DNA of 64,000 nucleotides from Karalla daura (GCA_029224185.1 CM055188.1:13910997-13974996); one strand, 5' to 3'; positions 48,058 through 59,074 are shown, counted from the stretch's first letter. Notes: a model not told the origin generated them from the letters alone. Numbers and translations are program-made.

Positions 48058-48255
48058 AAGGGCTGGGTCTCTCCCTTCTTTTCCAATGTATATTTTTCTA
48101 TTTTTTAAATTATTTTTCTTTTTTTTTGTTTGCCTTTGTATACATTTTTACTTTCTTTAAGTACTTTATACACACAAAAAAGGCTTTTGAAAAAAGCCTT
48201 GTACTTTATTCTTGTACACTGTAAGAAAATAAATCAATAACAAGAAAATTCCAGT
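48058..48255 (+). repeat. Dispersed repeat, copy D
   Basis: It aligns with 48971-49117: both have ACTTTCTTT, GTACTTT, ACACAAAAAA, a CTTTT/AAAAA-rich hairpin centre (AAGGCTTTT...AAAAGCCTT here) and GCCTTGTACTTT, then AAGAAAATAAATCAAT. In the other copy this module follows module B directly. Here the two are separated by the E1 right end and about 200 bp. Confidence 0.7.
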
Positions 48256-48577
48256 GCGCTGAAATTTCAAGAATGCTCCAAGATGTGTGATCGTTGGTTT
48301 GCAGCACTGTGTCTGTCTTTGGATTGCTCACAGCATTCTGGGAGAGGTGCAAACCCCACCTGGGGCGGACCATCCCAATGGTCCTAGTGGGATGAACCTA
48401 AACAAGCTGACACCCTGGGGTCCTACTTGAGCCAGTGTGACATCAGTGACTTCATCACAAGCCCCCAGTAATACACCTGATGTTCATCTCAATGAAATCA
48501 CAGTGTTGATTGCTGAAAGTTCCTCAAAAGGACCAAATGGGGGAAGGATGGGGCAGGGATTTTGTATTTTCATATCT

Positions 48578-48970
48578 CACACCAGCTTTCAACAGCTATT
48601 CTCACATGCCAGCGTGTAATATGGTGGTTGCAAATAATTCCATGATTAATAAGATATCAGAGCTTAAAGAAATGAATGAATATGGGCGGGGCCGTTTGGC
48701 TGACAGTGGAGCCTCACAGAGGAGAAAGCGTCAGTCACATTAATTGGATAAATAGACTGTGTTTACCTTGTTCGTATGGCCGTGTTATTCTCCAATATCC
48801 AGTATGGATCATATGGATCAGTGGGTGTGTTGAGGAGGACGGAGGTGAAAAGTTATATCCGTCACTCATTCCCCCGCACTACCTGCCCTTTGGTTTCTGC
48901 TGGCTCTATTGCCTTCATTCGCATCCTTTGCAAACCAATGGGTGACGTCACAGAGGGTTGGGGTTTGGTT
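48578..48970 (+). repeat. Dispersed fish repeat, copy B'
   Basis: Second copy of the repeat at 47125-47512, with GGGCGGGGCCGTTTGGCTGA retained (48685-48704), a GC-rich word lost in the first copy. It ends in CAATGGGTGACGTCACAGAG and is followed at once by module D'. Confidence 0.75.
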
Positions 48971-49117
48971 AAACCTTTTCTCTTTCTTCTCTTTATTTTT
49001 CTTCATATACAATTTTTTACTTTCTTTTTGTACTTTGTAAACACAAAAAAGCTTTTTATAAAAACCTTGTACTTTGTTCTTGTACTCAATAAGAAAATAA
49101 ATCAATTACTAAGACAA
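48971..49117 (+). repeat. Dispersed repeat, copy D'
   Basis: Second copy of 48058-48255, contiguous with B'. Together B' and D' (48578-49117) probably represent the intact order of the family. Confidence 0.7.
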
Positions 49118-49299
49118 GCTCAGAGGTGACCAGTAACAAGTCACTTGCTAGATGTTGCAGATTCTTAAATCTTTAGGTCAAGCCACCTCTCTTTATTTGA
49201 GATGTTATGTCTCTCATCTAGCGACTAAATCTGTGTAAGTGCCACAGGCCACAGTTGATCCTCCATCAACTGTGGTTTAGTTCCATTAAACCAACTATA

Positions 49300-49307
49300 T
49301 TGCTTTA
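49300..49307. repeat. 8-bp word TTGCTTTA flanking E2 left end
   Basis: Identical to the word after the E1 right end. The E2 right flank is TTGTTCGT, which does not match. Confidence 0.85.
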
Positions 49308-49623
49308 CAGTGTTGTGCATGAACGAGTTCAAAGGAACATGTTCATTGAACACCTTCATTTTTCTGTGAACTTTGAGCTGAATGCAACACATTTGTAAAT
49401 AAAAAGTTGAACATGACTTCCTTCAGATAATGTGAAATGAAGGACGAACGTCACTGTTGAGGTCCAGTCATACCTTGGCAAACGATTTTCAAATATTGCC
49501 AATATTGTAAAATGAACTGAACTTTGAACTAGTTCAAAATTAAAGTACTGAAATATGAATGCCGACAGTTTGCCAACTGAACTTGGATTTAGTTCATGAA
49601 AAGTGTGATCTTGTACAACACTG
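49308..49623 (+). mobile_element. hAT-type MITE, copy 2 (E2), 316 bp
   Basis: Left end CAGTGTTGTGCA (49308-49319), right end TGTACAACACTG (49612-49623). The body repeats GAACTAGTTCA/TGAACTTGG-type words that make the two halves weakly palindromic. It is a compact copy of E1 without the inserted sequence. The copies are in direct orientation. There is no transposase. Confidence 0.82.
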
Positions 49624-50438
49624 TTGTTCGTTCTCCTTGTATACACAGCTCTTCGTGGTCTGGCACCCTCTTATATCTCGGACCTTATAAAACCCTTTTG
49701 TCCCACTAGGACACTCAGTTCTCTACATACAGGCCTACTTGCAGTTCTAAGAATCACTAAATCTAGATATGGAGCCAGAGCCTTCAGATCTGCCTCAGCC
49801 CTAAGCTGCTATAGGTTGAGTCTGCCGGGGGTCCCCGGTACATTGAGCTCTATCTTCTCCATTCTCTCTGTTGGTGTGAATCAGGTTCATGATCCCTCTA
49901 TCTTCTAACCCTCCTCTTGGTCTCTCCCCATCTGTCCTTAACTTCCCCCTCCTCCACTTTCTCCTCTCCTTTCTTATTCCGTGACTGTGCAGGATTAACA
50001 TACGGACCGGGGACTGTTCGTCCCCGGAGTGTTTGTGCTTCCTTCCCTCCCAGATCCCATTGATGCTGCGTTGGATCCAGGACTCCATTCTTCAATCCTG
50101 CTCTTCCTGCTGCATGCACTTTTCTACTCTTGACTGATTCGAGTCCTGATCTATATTCTAAGCAGTTAGCCGTCAGTACATGTATCTCTCTGTACTGTCT
50201 TGCTTGTGCTCGCCTGTCCGTCCTGGGTGAGGATCCCAGTCTCTGTCTCTCACCCTGAGGTTTCTCCCCTTTTTTCCCTTGTCAGGGTTTTTCTTGGGAG
50301 TTGTTCCTCAGCCTTTGCGAGGGTCTAAGGACAGGGGTTTTTTTACTATGTGCATATTGCTGCTCTCTTTGTAAAGTGCCTTGAGATAATGTCTGTTATG
50401 AACTGGCACGTAAAACAAATAAAGTTGTTGTTGTTGTT
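49624..50438 (+). mobile_element. L2-like LINE 3' end (reverse-transcriptase tail and 3' UTR)
   Basis: Codons from 49627 read FVLLVYTALRGLAPSYISDL and later GARAFRSASALSC, matching the C-terminal tail of L2-clade reverse transcriptases (consensus ...YKALHGLAPSYISDLL...GxRAFSxxAPxLW). The frame ends near 49908. The 3' UTR follows, with CCCTGAGGTTTCTCCCC, TTTTTCTTGGGAGTTGTTCC, TAAAGTGCCTTGAGATAATG and a final AATAAAG(TTG)n tail at 50418-50438, as in fish L2 elements. It is 5'-truncated at the E2 right end. Confidence 0.85.
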
Positions 50439-50709
50439 CAGTAGGCTTCGCCATCTATCAGGTTGTCCCTGCAGCAGATTCCTTTATTGGAAATTACACT
50501 GAATTTGCCGCCCCCTCTGCAAAACAGCAGAGGGGGCGGCAAGGGCCGAGTGGATGCATGTTTCTGTTAAGGTCAGAAGTCGAACCCATGTAAATTGTCT
50601 TGAGCACATGGTGAACTGTGCTCCTCGTTAAACGACTAGCCGACAAGCCGCAAACACAGAACCCTTTGGCTGTAGCCAGTGATACTTCACTGCAAGTCCC
50701 AGCGTAGCG

Positions 50710-50712
<3 letters not shown>
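50439..50712. other. No gene; perfect hairpin and tRNA-like words
   Basis: Holds a perfect 16-bp inverted repeat (50505-50542). On the minus strand, GGGTTCGACTTC (50587-50576) is B-box-like and TCGGCTAGTCG (50643-50633) is weakly A-box-like. This may be a tRNA-derived SINE head, but the match is short. Confidence 0.4.
50505..50542. repeat. Perfect inverted repeat, 16-bp stem, 6-nt loop
   Basis: TTGCCGCCCCCTCTGC, loop AAAACA, then GCAGAGGGGGCGGCAA. The GC-rich arms are exact reverse complements. Confidence 0.92.
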
Positions 50713-50763
<51 letters not shown>

Positions 50764-50774
50764 ACACACACACA
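50713..50774. repeat. (CA)n microsatellite
   Basis: About 62 bp of CA with one TA interruption near 50759. It underlies the long Val/Cys minus-strand frame. Confidence 0.96.
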
Positions 50775-51035
50775 TGCACTAACACACATTCCCAGCAGAC
50801 ACAGTAAAGGTCATCCTTGTTTTTAGAGAAGAGAGTGTGTTTTTCCGAGTTTACACTGAGCCGCGAATCAAAGCGCCTGTGATGTTGCCATGGTAACACT
50901 GACAAAGATTCCAACACTCCAGAGATGTGGAGGCAGATCCACAGAGTTGGAACTTGGACTTTTTCTTTCTTGCTGTTTATTGTGCATGTACACGCACGCA
51001 CATACTTGCATGCACATAGACACAGACAGACACAG

Positions 51036-51038
<3 letters not shown>

Positions 51039-51070
<32 letters not shown>
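51039..51070. repeat. (CA)n microsatellite
   Basis: About 16 CA units, preceded by imperfect CACAGACA repeats. Confidence 0.95.
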
Positions 51071-51071
<1 letters not shown>

Positions 51072-51639
51072 ATACTCGCCCTGTGGGACCCACCCACCAC
51101 CCGCTTTATGTAAATTCCAGGTCCGTCTGTTGGACTGCCACTGATGATTAATTGCCATCTTAACGCAAAAATGCAGAGGTACAGGGGTACATAGGGACTT
51201 TACTTTATAGAAATCTTTATTTAGTTTCATCATAAACTCGATGTAGAACAGTAACCTCTGATTTAAGGAGCAATTAAAAACATCAAGGAGATTTAAAAAG
51301 AAAGAAATAGCAAGCAGAGCCTCTATGGTTAGCTCTCTTTGTGTTCTCTTTACCCTTTTATTCTGTACATCTTTATTCATTAAGTTTACTCTGTTCCTAT
51401 TTTTATTCCTTTACTCTTTTGCAATAGTGATAAAACGATAAAGCTGGAGACTGAGACTGAAGTCACAACTGAGCTAACCAATTGTTTAATCAACAGCCTT
51501 TCTTGTCACTCAAGGGCAATGATCGTTAAAATGCACAAAACCAGTTTTGGTAAAGTAAAGCACGTTTTGATAAACTATAAATTTAAAAGAGAAATAAAGA
51601 TAAGAAATGATAAATAGATATGTATGTAGACCTTAGGAG
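51071..51639. other. No gene recognised
   Basis: The 170-codon minus-strand frame (50868-51380) reaches this far only because it crosses the CA tract. No domain is recognisable. Confidence 0.55.
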
Positions 51640-51965
51640 GGACAGCTTTTAAACAGGTGAGTTTTGGGTTTGGACTTGATGACAGGAAGAGAATCAGTGT
51701 TGCACAGGTCTAGTGGGAAAAGAGTTCCAGAGACGAGGTGCTGAGCAGCTGAGAGCCCTCCTCGTTGTGACAAGGCGGGCAGAGAGAACAGAGAGATGAA
51801 CAGAGGAGGAGGATCTGAGGGAACGTGAAGGGGTGGCAACATGGACCAAGCTGAACAAGTATGGGGGAGCGATGCAACGGATAGCCTTAAATATGAACAG
51901 ACGGGTTTTGAAAGTGAATAAACGACAGCAAAAACCAATAAAGCAGTAACTAAACCCTTGGCAGT
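51640..51965 (-). mobile_element. L2-like LINE reverse-transcriptase C-terminal relic
   Basis: The minus strand reads FPLDLCNTDSLPVIKSKPKT followed by HLFKSCPS, matching the end of L2-clade reverse transcriptases (consensus WNSLP.DLRN.DSL..FKS.LKTHLF). An ALSQRGGLSAAQHLVSGTLF segment precedes it, corresponding to the RAFS.AAP.LWNSLP region. The frame is open across this short part but has no start or catalytic domain, so it is a 5'-truncated relic. Confidence 0.75.
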
Positions 51966-52701
51966 GGCATTCACTGTGCTGCTTGTTTTTATCATGTTGT
52001 GATGATGAGGATGATAATGGTGATGATGATCAACAGAAATTCTTTTACTGATGAGTTTCTGTGTGAGCGGAAGCAGCGGGAAGTTAAAGCTGCTCGCTGC
52101 TGTTTTTATCGCTGTCTCTGAGCCACACTACAGCAGCACGACACCGGCATTGTTCCAAGCCAGACTCAAACTACACACTGCATAAAACTAATACCGCTAA
52201 ATTATAGTACTACTTTAATAACTACCTTTCCATTCAACTTTACATCAAGTGAAACTCTGTGAGCTGTGATTGCGCTGTGCTGTCTCGTGTTGTGGTGCTG
52301 CTTTACTCTGTGTCACATCAGTAACGAGCTCAGGTGAGTCACTTGTCATCTGTCTCACCCTCCAGACCTTCAGGTTTTCAGTATTTCTCCTGAACTCAGG
52401 ACATTTTAATAGCCCCGTCTCCCCCTGTTGCCTCCACCAAATCACACCAACTTCCCACTTCTGAGGGCAGTTGAGTCTGCAGCTGATGTGTTTCCACTCA
52501 GGGGGGGGTTGAATAATCTTTGTGTAATTATGAGCACACAGAGCAGCAGCGGCAGTAATTGGCACCTGATCTTCCCTCTTCCCTGCTCTTACGCAGCTGA
52601 ATTTGAATAATCTTGACAGCAGGGCTCACGCACAGAGATAAGTGTAGCTCGAAGAAAAGAGCTGGAGGCTGAAGATACACACAAAATGACACATTCACTG
52701 C

Positions 52702-52704
<3 letters not shown>
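51966..52704. other. No gene recognised; GAT run
   Basis: ATGATG-type repeats at about 51998-52032. No exon recognised. Confidence 0.5.

Positions 52705-52740
<36 letters not shown>
52705..52740. repeat. (CA)n microsatellite
   Basis: About 18 uninterrupted CA units. Confidence 0.96.
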
Positions 52741-52742
<2 letters not shown>

Positions 52743-53411
52743 AGACACACTTGAGTGTGAACGCTCTCACGGACGCACATTCCTTTGCAGCTCTTTATGT
52801 GTACAGGAAAATGTGGATGAATCTGCAAGATCTTGAGTACTCACGGAGGTCGCTCTAACTGCTGAGTCACAACCACGTCAGGACAAACTTTGGTAAAATA
52901 ACACGCATAAACATAAACATTTGCAAAGACAGGAAGACTCAAGAAGTAAGCTGTTACTCAGACATGCTCACAAGTTCTGTAGTGTCTTATGTTTTTCACT
53001 TTCACACTATTGCCATGCAGGACCAGCTGAAACTGTGAGGGCATACTCTGAGTCAAGGATTTGTTTGATAACATGCTATCAACATGCTGACATTTATTAT
53101 CATGGAAAATTTAGCCTGGCTGCATTCAGTCATCTGAATCATCTGAATCAGCAGTAAAAACGCAGATCTGCAGATATTTGATGATGGCCACATTAAAAGG
53201 CTGACCTGATGATGGAAATAAACAGAAAATCTGATCCTATTCTTGCATTGCCTTTCATATATTTGACATATTTGACCTGGAGGTGGTGCTGGAGGAGGCA
53301 GCATCGATCACCACAGTCCGAGATGATCCCGTCTTCTTGAATGGCACAACTCAGTTTTCAGTGATGGCAAAAGAGTGGAGCTGAAGGTGGACAAGAGCAT
53401 TCATCATTCAA
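52741..53411. other. No gene recognised
   Basis: Nothing recognisable in either strand. Confidence 0.5.
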
Positions 53412-53466
53412 ATGGTGATGGTGATGGTGATGGTGATTGTGATGGTGATGGTGATGGTGGTGGTGG
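53412..53466. repeat. (GGTGAT)n / (GGT)n microsatellite
   Basis: About eight GGTGAT units with one GATTGT variant, then GGT units. It gives the Ile/Thr-repeat frame on minus. Confidence 0.94.
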
Positions 53467-56238
53467 GGCTGAGTCTGCTGCAGTTGGAAGCCTTACTCTG
53501 TGAAGCACTTATGTCAAATGTTGTGGTGTAAAAGAGAGGTTTATCTGGCTCATGGAAGTGAATGTGAGTTCTTGAAGCAGCCGTTATTGCAGCAGTTATG
53601 GCAAGCACCTATGATATGCTGACATGCGTCCTTTACCTTTGAAGAGAAGAATACTGTCTTTACTGCTCACATCTTGAGGAAGCTATTACAATCTGTAGTT
53701 AAGGTAATCAAGTAATCTAAGTAGTGAGAGTTAAAAGTTGAATTATTACTTCATAAAAAGTTCACCCTGAGTTAAACTAAAGAAATATCAGAAGAACAGC
53801 TTAGATGTATTCAGTTCTCTCCCAGTTGTGTGTTGTTGTTCTCTGCTGCTGCACTGTGTAGATTTGTGTGATGCTTTTCATTGTTCCTGTGCAAAACCAT
53901 GAAAACTTCTCTCTGAGCTGGAGCAGAAGCAGAAAATTAAAGCAGCCTGTGGGGACAGATTATTGTAAACCAGTCGCTCTCGAGAAAAACAGCAGTTTAA
54001 AATGTCAGTTTATGTAATGTATTCATTTGTTTTGCATCAGAAGATTACAAATATGATTAATGCCGATTTTTGTTGCTTTACAATGATCCTTTGCGAGCCA
54101 AAACAATCATGTTTGTGACGCAAGTTTAGAGTTCCCTTTTGTCAATGAAAGAGCGTTGAATGGCCCATAATTTCTCTCAGTTTCATCTGAACTACATTGT
54201 AACAACTTTACACGAAAGTTGGGGAAACCAGGTAGCAACAAGCTGGTAGACTCTATAAGCAGGAGAAGCTAACCAACTAGCTAACTGCTAGGTAAAGCAC
54301 TAACAGGCAGCCAAATTCATACTTATGTAAGACCTGTCCATCTATTGATACAAAGGCAATTAAAGACACCATAAAGCAGTATATCACCCTGCTGGTGCAC
54401 TATATGCATTCTTTCTTTCTTTCTTTCTTTCTTTTTATCTCCTTCCAAAAATGGTTGGTCACTAGTCCCAATGAGGGAGCCACAGCAAGCCATTAAAGTT
54501 TACATTTTTTAAAATTTACAACCATATATGCTACAGATTTGCAACTTTCACCAAAATACTAATAAATGGCCACAATACTAAAGAAACTTGTCTATATTTA
54601 AATCTATTGCAAATTATGAAGTACATCGCTGTTTTGTTTTTTTTTAAAACAGTTAAAGTTATTAAACCTTTTTTTTTCAATTTTTGTTCAGTTGACACCA
54701 AACTTTATAGCAAATATCTTCAGACTGTCTAAAAACAAACAAATACACAGATTTATTGAAAACTGAGCCAAGAGTGCATCAAAATGTTTTTTAAACATAT
54801 ACTTTTAAAGTTTTGCTGAACACATTTTCAATATTCATTGTTCGATGATGTTAGATGATGATGAAAATCAGAATTTTAAATGTCACTTTTTCACTTATGG
54901 AGCCAATAGATCATCTTACAAATTCAAAGTACCAACATCGTCATGCTGTCATTTTCGTCTTAATAGCTGAATTTTTGACAGGAGTGTGAAATCTGCCTTT
55001 ACACATTAACAGCTGATGTCTGTCAGGTGACTGACTGGCTTTGTCAGTCGGTGAAACCACTAAGAATATGCCCACTTGCCAATTAGCTCAGTGAGGTATG
55101 GTATGGACAATGGTTCTTAGTGTTGAAGATTGTGGCTTCATGCCTCAACATTTCTATATGAGAAATCTGCGCAAACTTTTCAACAAAGTCCAGTCCCATG
55201 CCGGATGTTATCAACTGGAAACACAAGACAGTAGACCTGATGGTGGTACTACAGCAAGCCTCTACATTTCAAAACTTGAAAATTCACAGCAAATCAGCTA
55301 TATATATATTTTTATTTATTTATTTATTTATTTATGTGCCGCAGCTCTGGAACTTACATTTTGCCTAAAACTGGCCGACTACAACCATTGCTGTATAACT
55401 GTAATTTCTGTGCTCTTTCGCTAACTTTTATGATCCACCTATCCTGTTTTCTGTTCCAATTATCAAAGCAAATCCCTTGTAAAACTGAGTTGTCTTAACT
55501 CATTATCATACTTAATCTAAAACAATAAATCCGATCCTGATTTCCATGACAAAGTTGACAGGAATAGTTGTCAGCATGCTGTCAATACAGAATCAATTTG
55601 CTGAGTTTTAGAACCATAGATTAGCAGGTTAGCATGCTATTTTCTAATTCATTCAAGTGGCCCTTTATTATTAGCATCATTACTAAGTCATGAGCTTCAA
55701 TGAATGGAGCTCATATCAGCTCAGTTCAGTTCCAATCGGAAGAGCTAAAGACTAGCAGCACCATCGTGATTCTGCTGCCATGTCTGGTTGTTTTTGCAGT
55801 TCACCCATGAAATAAATTCATACACTGATGTAAACAAAGCACCAACACTGAACTTTGTGCTCCTGCTGTGCATGCAGCTTTTAGTTATTTCCATCCCCAA
55901 CCTTTGAAGCTATTTTCACTCTCATGGTACGTTGATGTTGTTGTCGCCACTTACTGATCCACAAAGTCCAACTTTGTGCTTGGTGTCTCAACTAAACTCT
56001 GCATGAGCTCCAACAAACACACACGCTTTCCTCTATGGTTCTCTATGATTTTTTTTTTATATTCCTAGTCGTGTTGTTTATGTCCATGTTTGGTTCTGAT
56101 GCTCTTTTTCTTCTTCTTCTTCACTACCTCGGTTGGTAGTATCAGCAGATCACTTCAACCACATGTGACACACCTACGAGACACAAATTCTGCTGCAACT
56201 TTCTCGAGTGGGACATTTCATTCAAACATATTTCATTT
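53467..56238. other. No gene; short tetranucleotide runs
   Basis: (CTTT)n at 54410-54436 and (TTTA)n at 55310-55335. Otherwise AT-rich unique sequence with no recognisable exon. Confidence 0.55.
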
Positions 56239-56428
56239 GAAGAACTAATGTGAATATTTTCTGTTGGGATGATTAGTAGAAATGTTTTTGATTGGAACAA
56301 TTAGTGCAATTTATTTGGAACAATTTATACAAATCTTTTCACTGGAGCGATTAATAATAAATGCTTTTTGTTGGAACAATTAATACGAAACCTTTATGCT
56401 GGAATGATTAATATGAAAGCCTTTATGA
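56239..56428 (+). repeat. Degenerate 27-28-bp minisatellite, about 7 units
   Basis: Successive units follow the pattern GGAACAATTAATACRAA plus a T-rich end: they begin GAAGAACTAATG (56239), GGATGATTAG (56267), GGAACAATTAG, GGAACAATTTA, GGAGCGATTAA, GGAACAATTAA and GGAATGATTAA (56401). The last units agree best, the first are most diverged. Confidence 0.75.
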
Positions 56429-57528
56429 TCGCCTGCTGCTTAGGATCAATAACGCAGCTTGTTAGAGTCTTGATTTCGGTGGATTTGTTTAACTTTTTCT
56501 GCTCACATTCATTTTTGCTCAGAAGGAAACTAATAATAATTAATGCCGTTTGTTTGTTGATATAACAGAATAATGATCAATGCAGATGATCAGAATGAGA
56601 ATCAGCAAAAAGTTTCATTTGATGGGTGCGGGAGGTTTTGTAAGCCAGTGTAGATATGAGATGCTGTCCCAGGAAAAGAGGATGCATTGTTGCTTTAAAG
56701 CTTGGCATACAGTTTTCATATAATATTGATTGGTCAGAATGACATGTGAGTAAAAGTGCACCACGATTGATTTAGGAATGCTGATCTGTGGTCTGTGCTT
56801 TTGATGTGAAGGATCCAATGTTTAGCCCCCACCTGAGGTCCTGGTGAAGATCATTCCCAGGAGGAAGGACTTGACCATCAAACTAAAGACAAAACAATCT
56901 GTCAATCTCTCTCCAATCAGTAGGTTGTCAGACACAACAGTGTCATTATGGACCACTGCTGGGCCTGGCTCAAAAAATCATGTGCAAAGAAGGTTGCGTT
57001 CTTTAATAAGACACATTAAATCACATCACAATAATTCAATACATGTCACAATATTTGATAAGCATCTCAGGCGGCTGCTAAGAACAACTTTTTTCTCGGA
57101 CATTTCCCCGAGGCACTGCAGAAAAGCAAGTGCGCAGGATGGAGTAATCAATTACACCTGTATGTATATTTAATCTACAGTGCTAACCGACTGTGACAGC
57201 ACTGATGATGTCGACTGTTGCTCCTCAGCCTCGTCATTACCTCAGGAGGGCAAGCATGCACAATACCAGGAGTGTTTGGGAGTGTGAAAAACACAAAGAT
57301 ACTTCAGGCCTGATAACAAACAGTACATGGGCTGATAATTTATGTGCACAGCAAGGCTGTTAAAAATTCAGAAGTGGCCTCTAGTTAGACTTTGAATTGA
57401 AATGAATGAAATTATTTCTGTTGTTCAAATGACAAATATTCCACTGTAAATATGAATAATCATGTGATTAAATTATGTAAATATATGTATGTATATGTGG
57501 CTGTGAGATTGGAGATCGTATGCATCAA
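56429..57528. other. No gene recognised
   Basis: A 109-codon frame at 56844-57173 has a basic composition but no recognisable motif, and lacks support as a gene. Confidence 0.5.
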
Positions 57529-57632
57529 AAAATATTTGCCAAAAACTTTGAGGTGGGCAGCATTTTTTTCAAGGGTGGGCCTCCCACTCCTGAAGTAATG
57601 CTGTATAACTCTAACTTTTGGGAAAATACTTT
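57529..57632. repeat. Imperfect palindrome, about 104 bp
   Basis: The left half (AATATTTGCCAAAAACTTTG, GGGCAGCATTTTTTTC) and the reverse complement of the right half (AGTATTTTCCCAAAAGTTAG, ACAGCATTACTTC) align at roughly 70%, centred on GGGCCTCCC near 57580. This could be a decayed MITE. Confidence 0.55.
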
Positions 57633-59005
57633 TAAAACTTTTGCAGAACACAAAGTAAAAAAAAAAAGTAAAAACAAATGGGAATTATTCCCTTTGATTT
57701 AGATTGGAATGAAATTCTGACTCTGTTTGCTTCCTTAATTCAACATGCAACTCACATTAGAGAATTAAATTGAAATTTAAGATTCATTCTCATTTCTATT
57801 CTGAATTTAGAATAGCCCTGGTGTACTTGTACTTGAAAAGCACATCTCACACAGCATATGCTCCATCTTTGGAATGCACTGTTGATGTAATTACTGCCAG
57901 ACTCACTTTTCCTCCTCATCTTCAGGGGCCATGGAAGACCCATCGCAGGCTCTGAGCCATTTATGAACAAAAACAAGGCCTGAACATGAACATTGAGATT
58001 ACAGGCTGCGTTGTGCCTTTGATAACCACTGGGAGCATTTACCTCAGGAAGATAAGATAAGAAGCGGCTGATGGCTTTGCTCCAGCAGAGCACTCCAGTG
58101 GCTCCCCCCTGCCATACGAGCACTGCTGAGGTCTGCCAGAGTGCTGCTGTGCCTACCTGGAGATGTGTGTAAGTGATTAATTACGTTTATTTTTCATTTT
58201 ACACTTGGAAATGTCAGCCAACCGATCAAATAACTACTGCCTAATCGTCTTCTGAGGGCTCTTTATTCACTCGGGTTCTGCTTAAATGAGTGAAGCAAAG
58301 CATCAATGACCTTTCATCGATAGAAAGAATAAATTCCGAACCCAGTGAAAGGAGGAGGAGGAGGGGCTTCAAGGTGATAAGACCAGATGCAAAGCAATCA
58401 TCTCATCTGTTAAGATCAATGCTAATACACAACGCTAATACAATAACAGTTGATGCTGTCTAAGCATGCAGTAAAGATAAGGGAATGTACAGTGTACACT
58501 CAGGGCGATGGAAATTATGTCTTCATGGTGAGATGGTTTTTAGTGGTTAACACTTTCTTATCACAAGGAGAAGGTACATGATTTAACTCACAGCCAGACG
58601 CAGGTCCATTCACTTGGGGGTGTACGGGTTCTCACTTTGTCTGCCTGGGTCCTGGCAGGTCCTGAAGCAACATCCTGGATAGTGTCAATATTAAAGCTGG
58701 TGTATTTAGGAATAGGAAGTGAAACCTGAATTACTTTTTTGATCACCAAAGGAAAATGTATTTGTCTTGCAATTCGTCTACCATTTGCAGAAGAATTTAA
58801 AGCCATGGCCATAGGTTCAGCGGATCTTGTATTATGCTGTATCCACCCTGAATTGAACACAGAGGACTACCTTGATGGACCGTGTGCATGTTCTAGAGTA
58901 TTTATTATTGTTGTTGTTGGTGTGGTTGTTGTTGTATGTTAAGATGTAACAACAACTGGCCCTGAGGGTTTCAACAGAACAGCAACTGTTGCTAAATAGT
59001 ATGAA
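57633..59005. other. No gene recognised
   Basis: Unique sequence. A (GTT)/(TTG) run at about 58903-58937. The minus frame at 57752-58123 (123 codons) has no known domain. Confidence 0.5.
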
Positions 59006-59006
59006 T

Positions 59007-59039
<33 letters not shown>

Positions 59040-59074
59040 TTGAGTGCAAGAGAGAGGGAGCAAAAGAGAGAGAT
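59006..59074. repeat. (GA)n microsatellite
   Basis: About 30 bp of pure AG followed by interrupted GA repeats. Confidence 0.95.

Noticed and set aside
48768..48775. TTGTTCGT inside repeat B' as the circle junction predicted by reversed-ends transposition
   Set aside because: Alignment with copy B continues across the site, so the word is probably part of the repeat and matches by chance.
50687..51380. Two long minus-strand frames (137 and 170 codons)
   Set aside because: Both run through CA microsatellites, which rarely hit stop codons, and the remainder shows no domain.
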